A program made the position numbers and the translations under genes. From WRGT01 sp964450405 (lineage in GTDB: Bacteria; Spirochaetota; UBA4802; UBA5550): DNA of 64,000 nt. Positions 8,710 to 18,081 of the stretch are shown piece after piece; position 1 is the stretch's first letter, and each line of letters opens with the position of its first letter. Location: assembly GCA_964450405.1 (NCBI GenBank), contig CAYVCQ010000004.1:253469-317468 (forward strand), given 5' to 3'. The notes below the pieces were generated by a model that worked only from the letters and a program-made list of their open reading frames with translations, was not told the origin of the DNA and did not search any database.

Positions 8710-9855
8710 TCAATTATTAAAATCCGTATTTAGAATTGCATTAAAATAATCCACGTTGCCGTAATATACAAAATCAAGTGCAGAAAAATTCAGCATAGTT
8801 AAAAGATTTTTTTTTGCTTCAAGAGAAATATATTTTGTAAAAGTTGCAGTTCCGCTGTCTGCATCCCATAAAGATAAAGATAGAGTTTTACCTTTTGGAT
8901 CAATATTTACACTTTCAGTAATTACACAAGATTGATATTGAAGAGAGCTTACAAATGATTCTATCAGATTCTTATCAAGCTTGAAATTTTTTATTTCAAT
9001 TGATTCTACCCCAATTTGAGCATCCCTCGTTGTAAACTTTTTCAGAATATATGAGTCATATGTATTTATAGCCGGATCACCCTTTTCAAATTGCCAGTTC
9101 TTATCAAGATTTAATGAAACATTATCAAGCTTAATAGCCATTTTCTCAGAATCCGGAATTAAATATTTTTTACTGGAAGTTTTATCTTTATGGAATACCG
9201 GGAGCTTACTGATTCTTGTGAACATATCCGGATCGTTTGGAGCGATAGATCCAAAGCAAACCAGTTTTAGCGAGGTATACCCTTTCTCTCCATAATTATC
9301 AGATTCAGAGTTAATACTCGACTCCAGTTTATAAAACGGAATCCACCATTTGTAACTGTTAACAAGTTTTCTATTATAACTGGTCCAGTTTGAATTGGTG
9401 GTAATATCATTTTTATTTTTAAGTTTTTGAGATACTTTTTTATTTTCACCTCCGAGATAATCCATAAGATTAAGCAGGTCTGCAATAATGAATGCTCCTT
9501 CTTTAATATCCCCTTGAGAATCCTCAGTGTAAAATTCGATGTTTCCTTTTTTTAAAATAAAATGACCCAGATAAAGATATGACTTACCGTCATTAAGATT
9601 GCAGACACGGAGAACATACTGTTTATTATCAGCCTTAATCAATCCTATAAGTCTGTTTACCGGTTCTTTATTACCGTAAATTCCTTTTCTCATATCATGA
9701 TAATAAACATACTGACCGGTTCTCTCAGCAGGAAATGGATCTGCAGTAACCATGGTACTTTTCGCCGCATAAACCAAGGATGGAGTAAAAATCACAGATC
9801 CGAAAAAAAAGATCACTGATACCGCAATGAAGATATATTTTATTTTTTTTATCAT
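8710..9855 (-). CDS. Secreted protein of unknown function, 381 aa
   Basis: I start the gene at the ATG at 9855 because AAGGAG precedes it and the first residues (MIKKIKYIFIAVSVIFFFG up to VYAA) form a signal peptide; the frame stays open 57 codons further upstream but that stretch overlaps the promoter. The mature protein has a periplasmic-like domain with a YLYLGHFILKKGNIEFYTED segment, a region discussing no known motif around GEKGYTSLKLVCFG, and a C-terminal half with SLSLWDADSGTATF. I do not recognise a family. Its stop lies 75 bases before the DUF4015 start, so cotranscription is possible. Confidence 0.72.
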   Translation of the reverse strand: MIKKIKYIFIAVSVIFFFGSVIFTPSLVYAAKSTMVTADPFPAERTGQYVYYHDMRKGIYGNKEPVNRLIGLIKADNKQYVLRVCNLNDGKSYLYLGHFILKKGNIEFYTEDSQGDIKEGAFIIADLLNLMDYLGGENKKVSQKLKNKNDITTNSNWTSYNRKLVNSYKWWIPFYKLESSINSESDNYGEKGYTSLKLVCFGSIAPNDPDMFTRISKLPVFHKDKTSSKKYLIPDSEKMAIKLDNVSLNLDKNWQFEKGDPAINTYDSYILKKFTTRDAQIGVESIEIKNFKLDKNLIESFVSSLQYQSCVITESVNIDPKGKTLSLSLWDADSGTATFTKYISLEAKKNLLTMLNFSALDFVYYGNVDYFNAILNTDFNN

Positions 9856-9916
9856 GATTATTATTCTCCTTAAAAATAAAAATAAGATTATTTGGTGTGC
9901 CTGAAATATTCTGAGA

Positions 9917-9945
9917 ACTATATTTTTTATGAATCTGACGATCAA
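9917..9945 (-). promoter_or_regulatory. Sigma70-type promoter upstream of the 8710-9855 gene
   Basis: Minus strand: -35 TTGATC (9940-9945), 17-base spacer, -10 TATAGT (9917-9922), about 60 bases before the start codon. It lies inside the artificially extended frame, which supports the shorter start. Confidence 0.6.
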
Positions 9946-10062
9946 TACTTTTTTAATATTTATTTTGATATTTATTTTATTTATGATTTGCATTTTAAAA
10001 TTGCATTTGATTACTTTGCATACCAAAGTTTTTAAATAAAATAGTTTTACGGAGGAATATAT

Positions 10063-10707
10063 ATGAAATCATTCAAAATCGCAGGATTGTTTATCATTTC
10101 AATTCTTATAGCACTGCCTGCCTATGTTAAAACTCAGGTTACACAGAGTGAGCAGGAGAAGATGCTTTTTTCAGGAAATGCCGCATATGTACAGAATTCA
10201 AAAGAGGATGTACGGGCTGAACTCTCCAAGGGACAAAAACCTTATGCAATTATTGTTACATGTTCAGATTCAAGAGTCTCACCAGAAATAATATTTAATG
10301 AGTCTCTTGGAAAACTTTTTGTAGTAAGGACTGCCGGAAACGTTGTTGATCCCATCACAATAGGCAGTATTGAATATGCAGTGGAACACCTGAAAGCTCC
10401 TTTAATAGTTGTACTTGGACATCAAAGCTGCGGTGCAGTTAAAGCTGCAATCAGTTCAGATGGACATGCGGAAGGAAATATCGGAGAGATAATTAAAAAA
10501 ATTCTTCCAGCTGTTAAACTTGTAAAATCAACTGCAAAAGCAACAGATAATATTGAGAATAAAGTAATTGCTCAGAATGTAAAGAACGTAATTGAAAATA
10601 TCACATCTAAAAGTGAAATAATTACCGAAGAGAAGAAGCATGGAAAAGTACAGATTATAGGCGCTTATTATTCCATTGAAACGGGGAAAGTTGAGAAACT
10701 GGATTGA
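10063..10707 (+). CDS. Exported beta-carbonic anhydrase
   Basis: 214 residues. It interconverts CO2 and bicarbonate using zinc. The beta-class signature is complete: CSDSRVSPE supplies zinc ligand Cys67 and the Asp69/Arg71 dyad, and LGHQSCGAV supplies ligands His120 and Cys123; VVRTAGN is the usual linking motif. The first 25 residues are a signal peptide (KIAGLFIISILIALPAY), so the enzyme should act in the periplasm rather than the cytoplasm. A GGAGG ribosome site lies 8 bases before the ATG. It is transcribed divergently from the 8710-9855 gene and appears monocistronic. Confidence 0.93.
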   Translation: MKSFKIAGLFIISILIALPAYVKTQVTQSEQEKMLFSGNAAYVQNSKEDVRAELSKGQKPYAIIVTCSDSRVSPEIIFNESLGKLFVVRTAGNVVDPITIGSIEYAVEHLKAPLIVVLGHQSCGAVKAAISSDGHAEGNIGEIIKKILPAVKLVKSTAKATDNIENKVIAQNVKNVIENITSKSEIITEEKKHGKVQIIGAYYSIETGKVEKLD

Positions 10708-10712
10708 TTAAC

Positions 10713-10729
10713 ACTCAGGTATTCTGAGT
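10713..10729 (+). terminator. Weak hairpin after carbonic anhydrase gene
   Basis: ACTCAG (10713-10718) pairs with CTGAGT (10724-10729) around a 5-base loop, followed by TTTATAG. The stem is short, so it is only a possible terminator; the larger palindromic repeat downstream may do the job. Confidence 0.35.
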
Positions 10730-10767
10730 TTATAGATTTGCATTTTTAATTTAATCATCTCAAATCT

Positions 10768-10834
10768 GTCATCCTCGCGAATGCGGGGATCCATTGTAAA
10801 TTAAACTGTGGATTCCCGTTTTCACGGGAATGAC
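10768..10834. repeat. Palindromic intergenic repeat, family A, copy 1
   Basis: Two imperfect hairpins lie head to head: GTCATCCTCGCGAATGCGGG at 10768-10787 with GATCCA after it, and TGGATTCCCGTTTTCACGGG at 10809-10828 followed by AATGAC. The outer ends are inverted copies of each other (GTCATCC...GGGAATGAC). A second copy is at 26066-26134. Both lie between convergent genes, where a bidirectional terminator would be useful. Confidence 0.8.
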
Positions 10835-10885
10835 ATTTCCTGTATAAATTTTAATCTGACATATGACAGGATGACAACGTAGGAT

Positions 10886-11752
10886 TTAAAGATATATAGA
10901 TTTTTTTTCAATTGCTCCGTAGAGTTTCATAGGCGGTTTTACGAGCTTCTCTGCATTATAAAGCATTATATCCAGTTCCTCATCAGTACGGAGCGGATCG
11001 TGATGGAATGCAAAAAGATTTTTTACATTGAATTTATTACTTATCTCAATTGTCTTATTGAGTGAAGTATGCCCCCACCCTATTTTATTTTTATACTCTT
11101 CATCAGTATATTGACAATCTGCAATCAGTATATCTGCATCCTTTATGAGATTCCCGATATTTCTTTCATTTATTCTTTCAATTTCGGGATCATCGGAAAT
11201 TTCACTATCTGTGGCATATACTACAACTTTCCCTTTGTACTCAATGCGGAATCCCAGGGATAACGATGGATGTATGAGATGAGTAAAATATATCTTAACA
11301 TCATTTATAAAGAAAGGACTATCAGTGAGAGTGTTAAATACTACATCAGATGCAAGTTCAAGAACAGTTACCGGGAAATATTCTTTGTCCATCTGTCCGT
11401 ATATAAGCTTCTCTAGAGCTGACACGCTATTGCCGCCGTAAAAAGAAATTTTGTTACCGGGCAGATATGCCATGTGAAAAAACGGAAATCCCTGGATGTG
11501 ATCCCAATGAGTATGTGTCACAAGAATATTATACTCCCGCGGCGAACCTGCAAATTCATGTAATAGAGAAGCACCAAGCTCACGCAATCCTGTTCCGGCG
11601 TCCAGTATAATTATTGTGTCGCCGCACCTGACCTCCACACAGGGTGTGTTTCCGCCATACTTCAGAAAGTATTTTCCAGGAGTAGGAATTGATCCCCTTG
11701 TCCCCCAGAACTTTATCTTTATGTTGTAGTTATCTTTATTTATATTTGCCAT
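10886..11752 (-). CDS. MBL-fold metallo-hydrolase
   Basis: 288 residues with the metallo-beta-lactamase fold. GTRGSIPTPGKYFLKYGGNT at the N-terminus and LDAGTGLRELG are typical of the cyclic-nucleotide phosphodiesterase/RNase Z-like branch. The metal site is visible as THTHWDHIQGF (HxHxDH), with ADCQYTDEEY supplying a later Asp and a C-terminal FAFHHDP His. No signal peptide, so cytoplasmic. The substrate is unknown; a nucleotide or phosphodiester is plausible. The ribosome site is weak. It stands alone between repeats. Confidence 0.87.
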   Translation of the reverse strand: MANINKDNYNIKIKFWGTRGSIPTPGKYFLKYGGNTPCVEVRCGDTIIILDAGTGLRELGASLLHEFAGSPREYNILVTHTHWDHIQGFPFFHMAYLPGNKISFYGGNSVSALEKLIYGQMDKEYFPVTVLELASDVVFNTLTDSPFFINDVKIYFTHLIHPSLSLGFRIEYKGKVVVYATDSEISDDPEIERINERNIGNLIKDADILIADCQYTDEEYKNKIGWGHTSLNKTIEISNKFNVKNLFAFHHDPLRTDEELDIMLYNAEKLVKPPMKLYGAIEKKSIYL

Positions 11753-12117
11753 AAATTTTACTTTTCATTGAAGCATTTTACAACTTCTATTTATGCTTTG
11801 TCAAGATTATAATAAATTTCTTAAAATACTTTCACACTGTAACAAATTATTTTTGAAGGAATAAACCCAGACTGTCATTCCGGCTGGAGCGAATACGGAA
11901 TGCCGGTATCTCATAAAATGTATTTTATTACAATGAATGATTGTTTTGTATATAAAATCACGATAAGTTATTCCGGTATTCGCAAAAACTGAAGTGCGAA
12001 ACCGGAATGACAACATTGGAGTTAAATTAAAAAATAAAATAGTATCTCCGTCCTAAAAATAAATTGCTGCCCTTTCACACAAATACTTCAACTAGTGGCT
12101 GGCATGGGAGAGGCCAA
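11753..12117. other. Intergenic region with palindromic repeat, family B
   Basis: The gap between the MBL gene and the end of the glycine-cleavage operon is largely a repeat unit at about 11873-12011. Its outer ends are inverted (GTCATTCCGG at 11874 and CCGGAATGAC at 12001-12010) and inner sub-hairpins are built from GGAATGCCGGTAT and ATTCCGGTATTCGC. A 69-codon ORF across it is only the translated repeat. The 12118 gene ends just inside a short AGAGG/CCTCT hairpin. Confidence 0.6.
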
Positions 12118-12885
12118 CTACCTCTTTAAATTCCAATCATCAGAGGCATACTTTTTTCTTGATAATTCCATAATTTCAATTTCTGTATCCGACAAACCCC
12201 TGTCAGAAAAATTTATATTAAATGATTTTGAGAATTTTTCTATTATAATCATCCTTAGTTTTTCGATAAAATCTTCATTTATCTCTATACCGGTTTCGTC
12301 TCTGATTGATGTGACAGATTCAGCTCCAGAGGAAAATCCCCTTTTTTTCAGTTTAGCTTCATCCATCCTGATAGCGGATGAGATAATGCTACGGTCTATA
12401 TCGAGAATCAGAGTTCCGTGCTGCTGAAGTATCCCCCTCTTTCTAACCTGCGCACTCCCCGAAATCTTTCTGTTATTAACTACAATATCGTTTACCGGTC
12501 TATACTCTGCATTAATTGTAAATGAATTTATTGAATTGATTAGAGGCGAAATAATAGATCTGAAAGAATCCTCAACAGATACTGGTACAATACCATTATT
12601 TAAAGAAAGAGTAAAACTATAAGTTAGCTCCATATGATGAAGAACTGTTCCGCCCGCGGTATCTCTCCTAGTAATGGAGATACCATTTTTTCTGCAGTAG
12701 TCTGTGTTTACATATTTTTCTATTTCCTGGAAGTAACCAATTGTAACCGATGCATGATCCCAGCTATATAATCTCAACGCAGGAAGTGAATCCGACATTG
12801 ACAGGCTTTGCAATATCGCATGATCTTTTGCCATATTAACTGCACTGCTTTGCGGTGGATCAACTATAAGCCTGAATCTGTTCAT
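12118..12885 (-). CDS. Lipoate-protein ligase family protein
   Basis: 255 residues of the BPL/LplA/LipB family, which attach or transfer lipoyl or octanoyl groups to acceptor lysines. The family pattern ALRLYSWDHASVTIGYFQ is present, then RRDTAGGTVLHH (usually RRxTGGGxVxH, so the first Gly is Ala here) and NNRKISGSAQVRK with the conserved Lys; HGTLILDID follows. Last gene of the glycine-cleavage operon, 18 bases after lipA, with its ribosome site GGAGACC. Its neighbour context says it modifies the H protein, either with octanoate ahead of LipA or with scavenged lipoate; which of the two cannot be told. Confidence 0.87.
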   Translation of the reverse strand: MNRFRLIVDPPQSSAVNMAKDHAILQSLSMSDSLPALRLYSWDHASVTIGYFQEIEKYVNTDYCRKNGISITRRDTAGGTVLHHMELTYSFTLSLNNGIVPVSVEDSFRSIISPLINSINSFTINAEYRPVNDIVVNNRKISGSAQVRKRGILQQHGTLILDIDRSIISSAIRMDEAKLKKRGFSSGAESVTSIRDETGIEINEDFIEKLRMIIIEKFSKSFNINFSDRGLSDTEIEIMELSRKKYASDDWNLKR

Positions 12886-12903
12886 TTATTATAGGTCTCC
12901 ATC

Positions 12904-13758
12904 TTAACATACACTTATTGAAGATGCATGATATGAACTTCGTACATCAGGAGCGCTCAGAATCTTTTTGAATCCTAAAATTTCGCCGGTTATTCTAATC
13001 TCTTCAAACTCGTCTGGATGATAATACTTTTTTACTTCATAAAAATCTTTACCGGGACTAAGATACTGACCCACGGTTAGTATACTGCATCCGGACTCAA
13101 TAAGATCATGCATTGCAGCACTTATATCGTCCATTGTTTCTCCGAATCCCACCATAAGTCCGGACTTTACAATGAACCCCATATCTGAAGCAGTTTTAAT
13201 AAGATTAAGGGAATGCTGATAGTTCCCCAATGGCCTTAGTTTAGGAAAGTAACTTTTCACAGTCTCGATATTGTGATTTAAGATATCAGGTTTTGCTTCT
13301 CTGATTATATTCAATGAAGTATTACAGCTGTTTTTAAAGTCCGGAACAAGCAGTTCTACTCTGCATCCTGATACTCTCTCCTTAATTTTAACTGCTGTTT
13401 CTGCAAAATATGAAGCGCCTCCATCAGGCAGGTCATCACGGGTAACAGATGTAATTACCGCATATGTCAACCCAAGTCGAAATATTGCCTCTGCAATTCT
13501 TTCAGGTTCACTGCGATCAGGAGCATCCGGAATACCGGTTTTAACCGCGCAGTATAAACAACCGCGCGGGCATTTATCACCCAGTATAAGAAAAGTCGCG
13601 GTATTGTCTGAAAAGCAGTGACCAGCATTTGGACATTTTGCCTCCATGCATATAGTATTCAGGTTCAGCTCACCTACACATTTTTTTACATTCAGATATC
13701 CCTGTCCTCCGGGTGTTTTGTATCTAATCCATTCAGGTTTTCTAATCGTGATGTTCAC
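12904..13758 (-). CDS. lipA: Lipoyl synthase
   Basis: 284 residues. A radical-SAM enzyme that inserts two sulfurs into octanoyl-protein. Both iron-sulfur clusters are visible: the auxiliary motif CMEAKCPNAGHC and the radical-SAM motif CPRGCLYCAV. GGLTYAVITSVTRDDLPDGG-like residues (LGLTYAVITSVTRDDLPDGG) and HNIETV are family hallmarks. The gene start overlaps the end of gcvPB by 17 bases, which implies translational coupling. It completes the lipoylation pathway beside its H-protein substrate. Confidence 0.97.
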   Translation of the reverse strand: MNITIRKPEWIRYKTPGGQGYLNVKKCVGELNLNTICMEAKCPNAGHCFSDNTATFLILGDKCPRGCLYCAVKTGIPDAPDRSEPERIAEAIFRLGLTYAVITSVTRDDLPDGGASYFAETAVKIKERVSGCRVELLVPDFKNSCNTSLNIIREAKPDILNHNIETVKSYFPKLRPLGNYQHSLNLIKTASDMGFIVKSGLMVGFGETMDDISAAMHDLIESGCSILTVGQYLSPGKDFYEVKKYYHPDEFEEIRITGEILGFKKILSAPDVRSSYHASSISVC

Positions 13759-15187
13759 CCCATGTTAGAATAGGTTTTTTTGCAGCAAGCACTGTATCGA
13801 CCCTCTTTACTGACGTAGTGTGAGGAGCTCCTAGGACAAGTCCCGGCTCTTCAGTACATTCTGTTCTTATCTTTTTCATTGTATCAATAAAACGATTAAG
13901 AGATAATAGTGTTTCCGTTTCTGTCGGCTCAATCATCATCGCACCCTGAATAAGCATCGGAAAATAAACTGTCGGAGAATGGAATCCGTAATCCAATACT
14001 CTCTTACCTATATCATTTGTTGTTATTCCGCCAGGGAGACCTTTATCGCTAAGGACAAATTCGTGCATACACCTTCTATCAACTGGAAGGTAAAATAAAT
14101 CTTTCAGCTGTGACATCAGATAATTCGCGTTTAATACAGCAGTATCAGATATTTCCCGAAGACCGCTGTACCCCAGCATCTTTATATAAACCCATGCCCT
14201 GAGACAGATTGCGAAATTTCCCTGAAAAGAGTGTATCCTGCCGATTGAATCAGGAAGGTCATAATCCGGATTATACCCTTTCTCTGTTTTTTTTACGAGA
14301 GGGACAGGAAGAAACCTTACAAGGTGCTCCTTAACACCGAGAGGACCTGAACCCGGACCACCACCTCCATGCGAAGTTGAGAATGTTTTGTGAAGATTAA
14401 TGTGCATCAGATCAAAACCCATATCACTAAACCGTGCTCTTCCAACTGTGGCATTCAGGTTTGCTCCATCTCCGTAAAACAGTGATCCGTTTTTGTGAAG
14501 AGCATCTGCAATCTTAATCAGATTTCTATCGAACAATCCCAGAGTATTGGGACTTGTAAGCATCATTGCAGCTACATTTTTATCAAGAAGCGCTGTAAAT
14601 TTTTCTATATCAACATCACCTTCCGGCGTAGATGGCACTTCCCGGACTTTAAAGCCGCACATCGCAACCGATGCAGGATTTGTCCCATGAGCAGAATCGG
14701 GAATAAGAATAGTATCACGAGTCTCACCAATACTTTCAAAATATTTTTTAATGATCATTACACCCGTAAGCTCACCGTGTGAACCGGCTGCAGGGGATAG
14801 AGTAAATCCTGAAAGTCCCGAGATTTTACAGAGAAATTCTGATAGTTCATATATTATTTGTAAAGATCCTTGTGCACAGTCAGCTCCGGTAAGCGGATGG
14901 AGAGATGAAAATCCTCTGCCGCGTGATATCCTTTCATTGATTTTAGGATTGTACTTCATAGTGCAGCTTCCAAGCGGATACATGCCGTTATCAACACCAA
15001 AATTCATCTTCGAGAGATTATTGTAATGTCTAACAACCTCGGGCTCGCTGCAATCCGGAAGATTTACTTCACTACGTATATATTTTCCGGGGATATTATT
15101 ATATTCTTCACCAGACCATTGAGGTATCCGGTAGTGATTCTGACCGGCAGTGCTTTTTTCAAAAATAAGTTCTGTGTTCATCTGCAT
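13742..15187 (-). CDS. gcvPB: Glycine dehydrogenase (decarboxylating) subunit 2
   Basis: 481 residues, the C-terminal half of the split P protein, which decarboxylates glycine with PLP and passes the aminomethyl group to H protein. The PLP lysine lies in INLHKTFSTSHGGGGPGSG; other family blocks are LYPLGSCTMKYNPK-like GMYPLGSCTMKYNPK, DSAHGTNPAS and ADALHKNGSLFYGDGAN. It overlaps gcvPA by 10 bases at its start and lipA by 17 at its end. Confidence 0.97.
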   Translation of the reverse strand: MQMNTELIFEKSTAGQNHYRIPQWSGEEYNNIPGKYIRSEVNLPDCSEPEVVRHYNNLSKMNFGVDNGMYPLGSCTMKYNPKINERISRGRGFSSLHPLTGADCAQGSLQIIYELSEFLCKISGLSGFTLSPAAGSHGELTGVMIIKKYFESIGETRDTILIPDSAHGTNPASVAMCGFKVREVPSTPEGDVDIEKFTALLDKNVAAMMLTSPNTLGLFDRNLIKIADALHKNGSLFYGDGANLNATVGRARFSDMGFDLMHINLHKTFSTSHGGGGPGSGPLGVKEHLVRFLPVPLVKKTEKGYNPDYDLPDSIGRIHSFQGNFAICLRAWVYIKMLGYSGLREISDTAVLNANYLMSQLKDLFYLPVDRRCMHEFVLSDKGLPGGITTNDIGKRVLDYGFHSPTVYFPMLIQGAMMIEPTETETLLSLNRFIDTMKKIRTECTEEPGLVLGAPHTTSVKRVDTVLAAKKPILTWGEHHD

Positions 15188-16509
15188 CCTCCGATTATAT
15201 CGGCATATTCATCTGCATCTTCTTTTGTTATCATTTCGGTTGCGCAGACAAGTAAACATCCTTTATACTCAGGATATAATTTTGAAATATCAAGTCCGGG
15301 ATTAACTCCCCGATTTATGCATTCTTTAATAACTGTTTCATAGTTTTCAGGTCGTATTAAGAATTCATTAAAAAATGGAAAATTTTGATGAAGTGTCTCT
15401 GTTCCGGATTCTTTAATTCTTTCATGGAGATAGCAGGCTGTTTTATGATTTAGAAGTGAGAGTTCTTTTAACTTAACACCGATAAGACTCAAATAAACAG
15501 CAGTTCTTAAAGCAATAAGCCCTTCGTTGGTGCATATGTTTGAAGTAGCCTTCTCACGTCGTATATGCTGCTCCCTTGTCTGAAGTGTAAGGGTATAAAC
15601 CCTGCTCCCTCCGGAATCCAGTGTTTCACCAACGAGTCTTCCCGGAATCCTCCGCATAAACTCTTTCTTCGCAGAGATGTATCCTGCATAGGGCCCGCCG
15701 TAATTAAGATAATTTCCGAAACTCTGAATCTCTCCGCATACTACATCCGCACCTGATTCACCCGGTCCTTTAAGCATACCGAGACTCATCGCTTCTGCAA
15801 CAACAGTAATAAGTATAGATGACTTTTCTTTTGTGATATTTGAAAATTTCTCAACATCCTCAATCAGTCCAAAAAAATTCGGACTCTGAACTATGACCGC
15901 TGATGTTTCGTTATCGACAGATTCTCTGCACTTGGCAATATCAGTGATGCCTTCAATAAGGGGGATTTCTGCAATTTCAAATCCTGCAGCCCATGCATAA
16001 GTCTCAAGAACTTTACGGTAATTCGGATGAACACCCCTGCTGACAAGAACTTTACTCCTGCCATTGGTACGCACCGCCATCATAGCTGCCTCAGCCATAG
16101 ATGTAGCTCCGTCATACATGCTTGCGTTAGTGATATCCATACCGGTAAGACGGCTCATCATAGTCTGAAATTCGAAAATAGCACCGAGAGTACCCTGACT
16201 CACCTCCGGCTGATAAGGAGTGTATGAAGTATAAAACTCCGATCTTGATGATATTTCATCAACAACAGAAGGCACATAGTGATTATATGCGCCGGCTCCA
16301 AGAAAAGTCTTCCTGAATAAATTGTTTTGTTTTTCAATGGAGGAAGCAGCTCTTTCTATCTCAATCTCTGAAAGTGGAATCGGCAGACCTTCGATGCTGT
16401 TGATCTGAATATTTAATGGGATGTCCATAAATAGTTCGTCGATAGATGATATACCTACAGCATCCATCATTTTTCTTCTGTCATCGTGCGAAAGCCCGGT
16501 GAAGCTCAT
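15178..16509 (-). CDS. gcvPA: Glycine dehydrogenase (decarboxylating) subunit 1
   Basis: 443 residues, the N-terminal half of the split P protein. Family blocks are FLGAGAYNHYVPSVV, FYTSYTPYQPEVSQGTLG, FEFQTMMSRLTGMDITNASM and YDGATSMAEA, and the C-terminal REQHIRREKATSNICTNEGL. It pairs with the subunit encoded directly downstream. Split P proteins are usual in many anaerobes and Firmicutes-like lineages; Proteobacteria normally have the single-chain form. The start lies 1 base after the gcvH stop. Confidence 0.97.
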   Translation of the reverse strand: MSFTGLSHDDRRKMMDAVGISSIDELFMDIPLNIQINSIEGLPIPLSEIEIERAASSIEKQNNLFRKTFLGAGAYNHYVPSVVDEISSRSEFYTSYTPYQPEVSQGTLGAIFEFQTMMSRLTGMDITNASMYDGATSMAEAAMMAVRTNGRSKVLVSRGVHPNYRKVLETYAWAAGFEIAEIPLIEGITDIAKCRESVDNETSAVIVQSPNFFGLIEDVEKFSNITKEKSSILITVVAEAMSLGMLKGPGESGADVVCGEIQSFGNYLNYGGPYAGYISAKKEFMRRIPGRLVGETLDSGGSRVYTLTLQTREQHIRREKATSNICTNEGLIALRTAVYLSLIGVKLKELSLLNHKTACYLHERIKESGTETLHQNFPFFNEFLIRPENYETVIKECINRGVNPGLDISKLYPEYKGCLLVCATEMITKEDADEYADIIGGCR

Positions 16510-16510
16510 A

Positions 16511-16924
16511 TCAATCCGCTTCCTTGATAAGATTCAAGTATTCAGCAGGCTTTAAAAGTTTATCGCATGCTTTTACATCATCAATCTCAAGTTTAAAAAG
16601 CCAGCCATCTCCATAGGGATCTTTGTTTATTATTTCCGGATTGTCCTCCACATGACGGTTTACATTTGTAACTGTACCTTTCACCGGGGAGTAAACATCA
16701 GAGGCAGCCTTCGGAGATTCAATTATAACAATCGGATCACGCTGTTCGACGGCTGTGTGAATAATATTGGCTACAAATTCAACAAAGACGATATCACCAA
16801 GTGAGTGCTGAGCATGATCAGTAATCCCGCACAGACCATTTTTTTCATCGATAATTCTAATCCACTCATGATCTGCAGTGTATAATAAATCTTCAGGCAC
16901 ATGCATCCCTTTTTCTTTGCTCAT
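16511..16924 (-). CDS. gcvH: Glycine cleavage system H protein
   Basis: 137 residues. The lipoyl-bearing shuttle of the glycine cleavage complex. The acceptor Lys72 is in IIESPKAASDVYSPVKG (usually ESVKAASD, so Pro replaces Val next to the Lys). HEWIRI, GITDHAQHSLGDIVFVE and NPEIINKDPYGDGWLFKL are all characteristic. GGAGG lies 9 bases before the ATG. Downstream lipA and the ligase would provide its cofactor. Confidence 0.97.
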   Translation of the reverse strand: MSKEKGMHVPEDLLYTADHEWIRIIDEKNGLCGITDHAQHSLGDIVFVEFVANIIHTAVEQRDPIVIIESPKAASDVYSPVKGTVTNVNRHVEDNPEIINKDPYGDGWLFKLEIDDVKACDKLLKPAEYLNLIKEAD

Positions 16925-16995
16925 TGTCAGACCTCCGGTTAATTACTTATGATGTTATTAAAAAATAATTTGATATCACACTGAACTTATGCTTC

Positions 16996-18081
16996 TCAAC
17001 CGTTATAACTATAAAACGGTTTCTTTACGATTTTCCCCTCTACACCTTTCCCTCTAATTAATACCTCTACGCTATCACCGATTGACAGGACTCCCTTTTT
17101 AACACGTATCAATGCGAGACCTTTTCTGAATGTCGGCGAGTAAACACCGCTGGTTAATATACCTATTTCCTGATTCTTATATATTACCGGATATCCTTCA
17201 TGAAGAACACCTTTCCCTGAAAGTTCCAGACAGAATTGTTCATACTCCGGACCTGTTGTTTTAGAATTCAAAAGAGCTCTTTTACCAATATATTCATCGC
17301 TTGAGTTCACCAGCCAGCCAAGTCCTGCTTCAATTGGATTTATTGTTTCATTTATCTCATGACCGTAAAGAGAATAACACGATTCAAGACGGAGAGTATC
17401 TCTTGCCCCGAGTCCCGCTGGTTTGATATCAAACTCAGCTCCCTCAAGCATTAACCTCTCCCACAAACTCTCCGCTTTTGCATTTTCGATAAAGAGTTCA
17501 TAACCCCGCTCTCCGGTATATCCTGAGTTAGAAATCATTATATCAGAGCCGGTAAAATCATCGATATAAAAATGAAACCTTTCCAGTTTGTCGATTTTAT
17601 CCTTCCCGAAAAGTTTTCGCATGACAGATAATGATTTCGGGCCCTGGATATCAATCTTTGAAATTGAATCTGAAATGTTATGCAGATCAACTCCATCTAT
17701 AATATTCTTTTCCATCCAGATAAAATCTTTTTCAATTGTTGAAGCGTTAACTACCAGATAAAAATTATCCCTATCAATCATGAATATAAAGAGATCGTCA
17801 ATTACTCCGCCGTTCTCCTGACAGAATAAAGTATACATACCTTTTCCCGGTTCAAGTTTTGATATCGAAGTAGGAATAAGTTTTGAAAGATAAAATGCTG
17901 AATTTTTACCTGTTACGGTAAATTCACCCATATGTGAAACATCGAATAGCCCGACAGATTTACGTACAGCTTCATGTTCTTCTAATATAGACGTGTACTG
18001 CACCGGCATTGAAAATCCGGCAAACTCAACCATGCGGCCGCCGTGTTCAATGTGGATACTATGAAGCGGAGTTTTTTTCAT
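16996..18081 (-). CDS. gcvT: Aminomethyltransferase (glycine cleavage T protein)
   Basis: 361 residues. It takes the methylene group from aminomethyl-H-protein to tetrahydrofolate, releasing ammonia. Characteristic blocks are KKTPLHSIHIEHGGRMVEFA, QYTSILEEHEAVRKSVGLFD, VSHMGEFTVTG, SGYTGERGYELF and GARDTLRLE. Its ATG overlaps the stop of the flavoprotein gene by 4 bases, coupling the two. A 71-base gap separates it from gcvH. Confidence 0.97.
   Translation of the reverse strand: MKKTPLHSIHIEHGGRMVEFAGFSMPVQYTSILEEHEAVRKSVGLFDVSHMGEFTVTGKNSAFYLSKLIPTSISKLEPGKGMYTLFCQENGGVIDDLFIFMIDRDNFYLVVNASTIEKDFIWMEKNIIDGVDLHNISDSISKIDIQGPKSLSVMRKLFGKDKIDKLERFHFYIDDFTGSDIMISNSGYTGERGYELFIENAKAESLWERLMLEGAEFDIKPAGLGARDTLRLESCYSLYGHEINETINPIEAGLGWLVNSSDEYIGKRALLNSKTTGPEYEQFCLELSGKGVLHEGYPVIYKNQEIGILTSGVYSPTFRKGLALIRVKKGVLSIGDSVEVLIRGKGVEGKIVKKPFYSYNG

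Noticed and set aside
11807..12016. 69-codon minus-strand ORF
   Set aside because: It is entirely repeat family B translated; the open frame is a by-product of the palindromic sequence.
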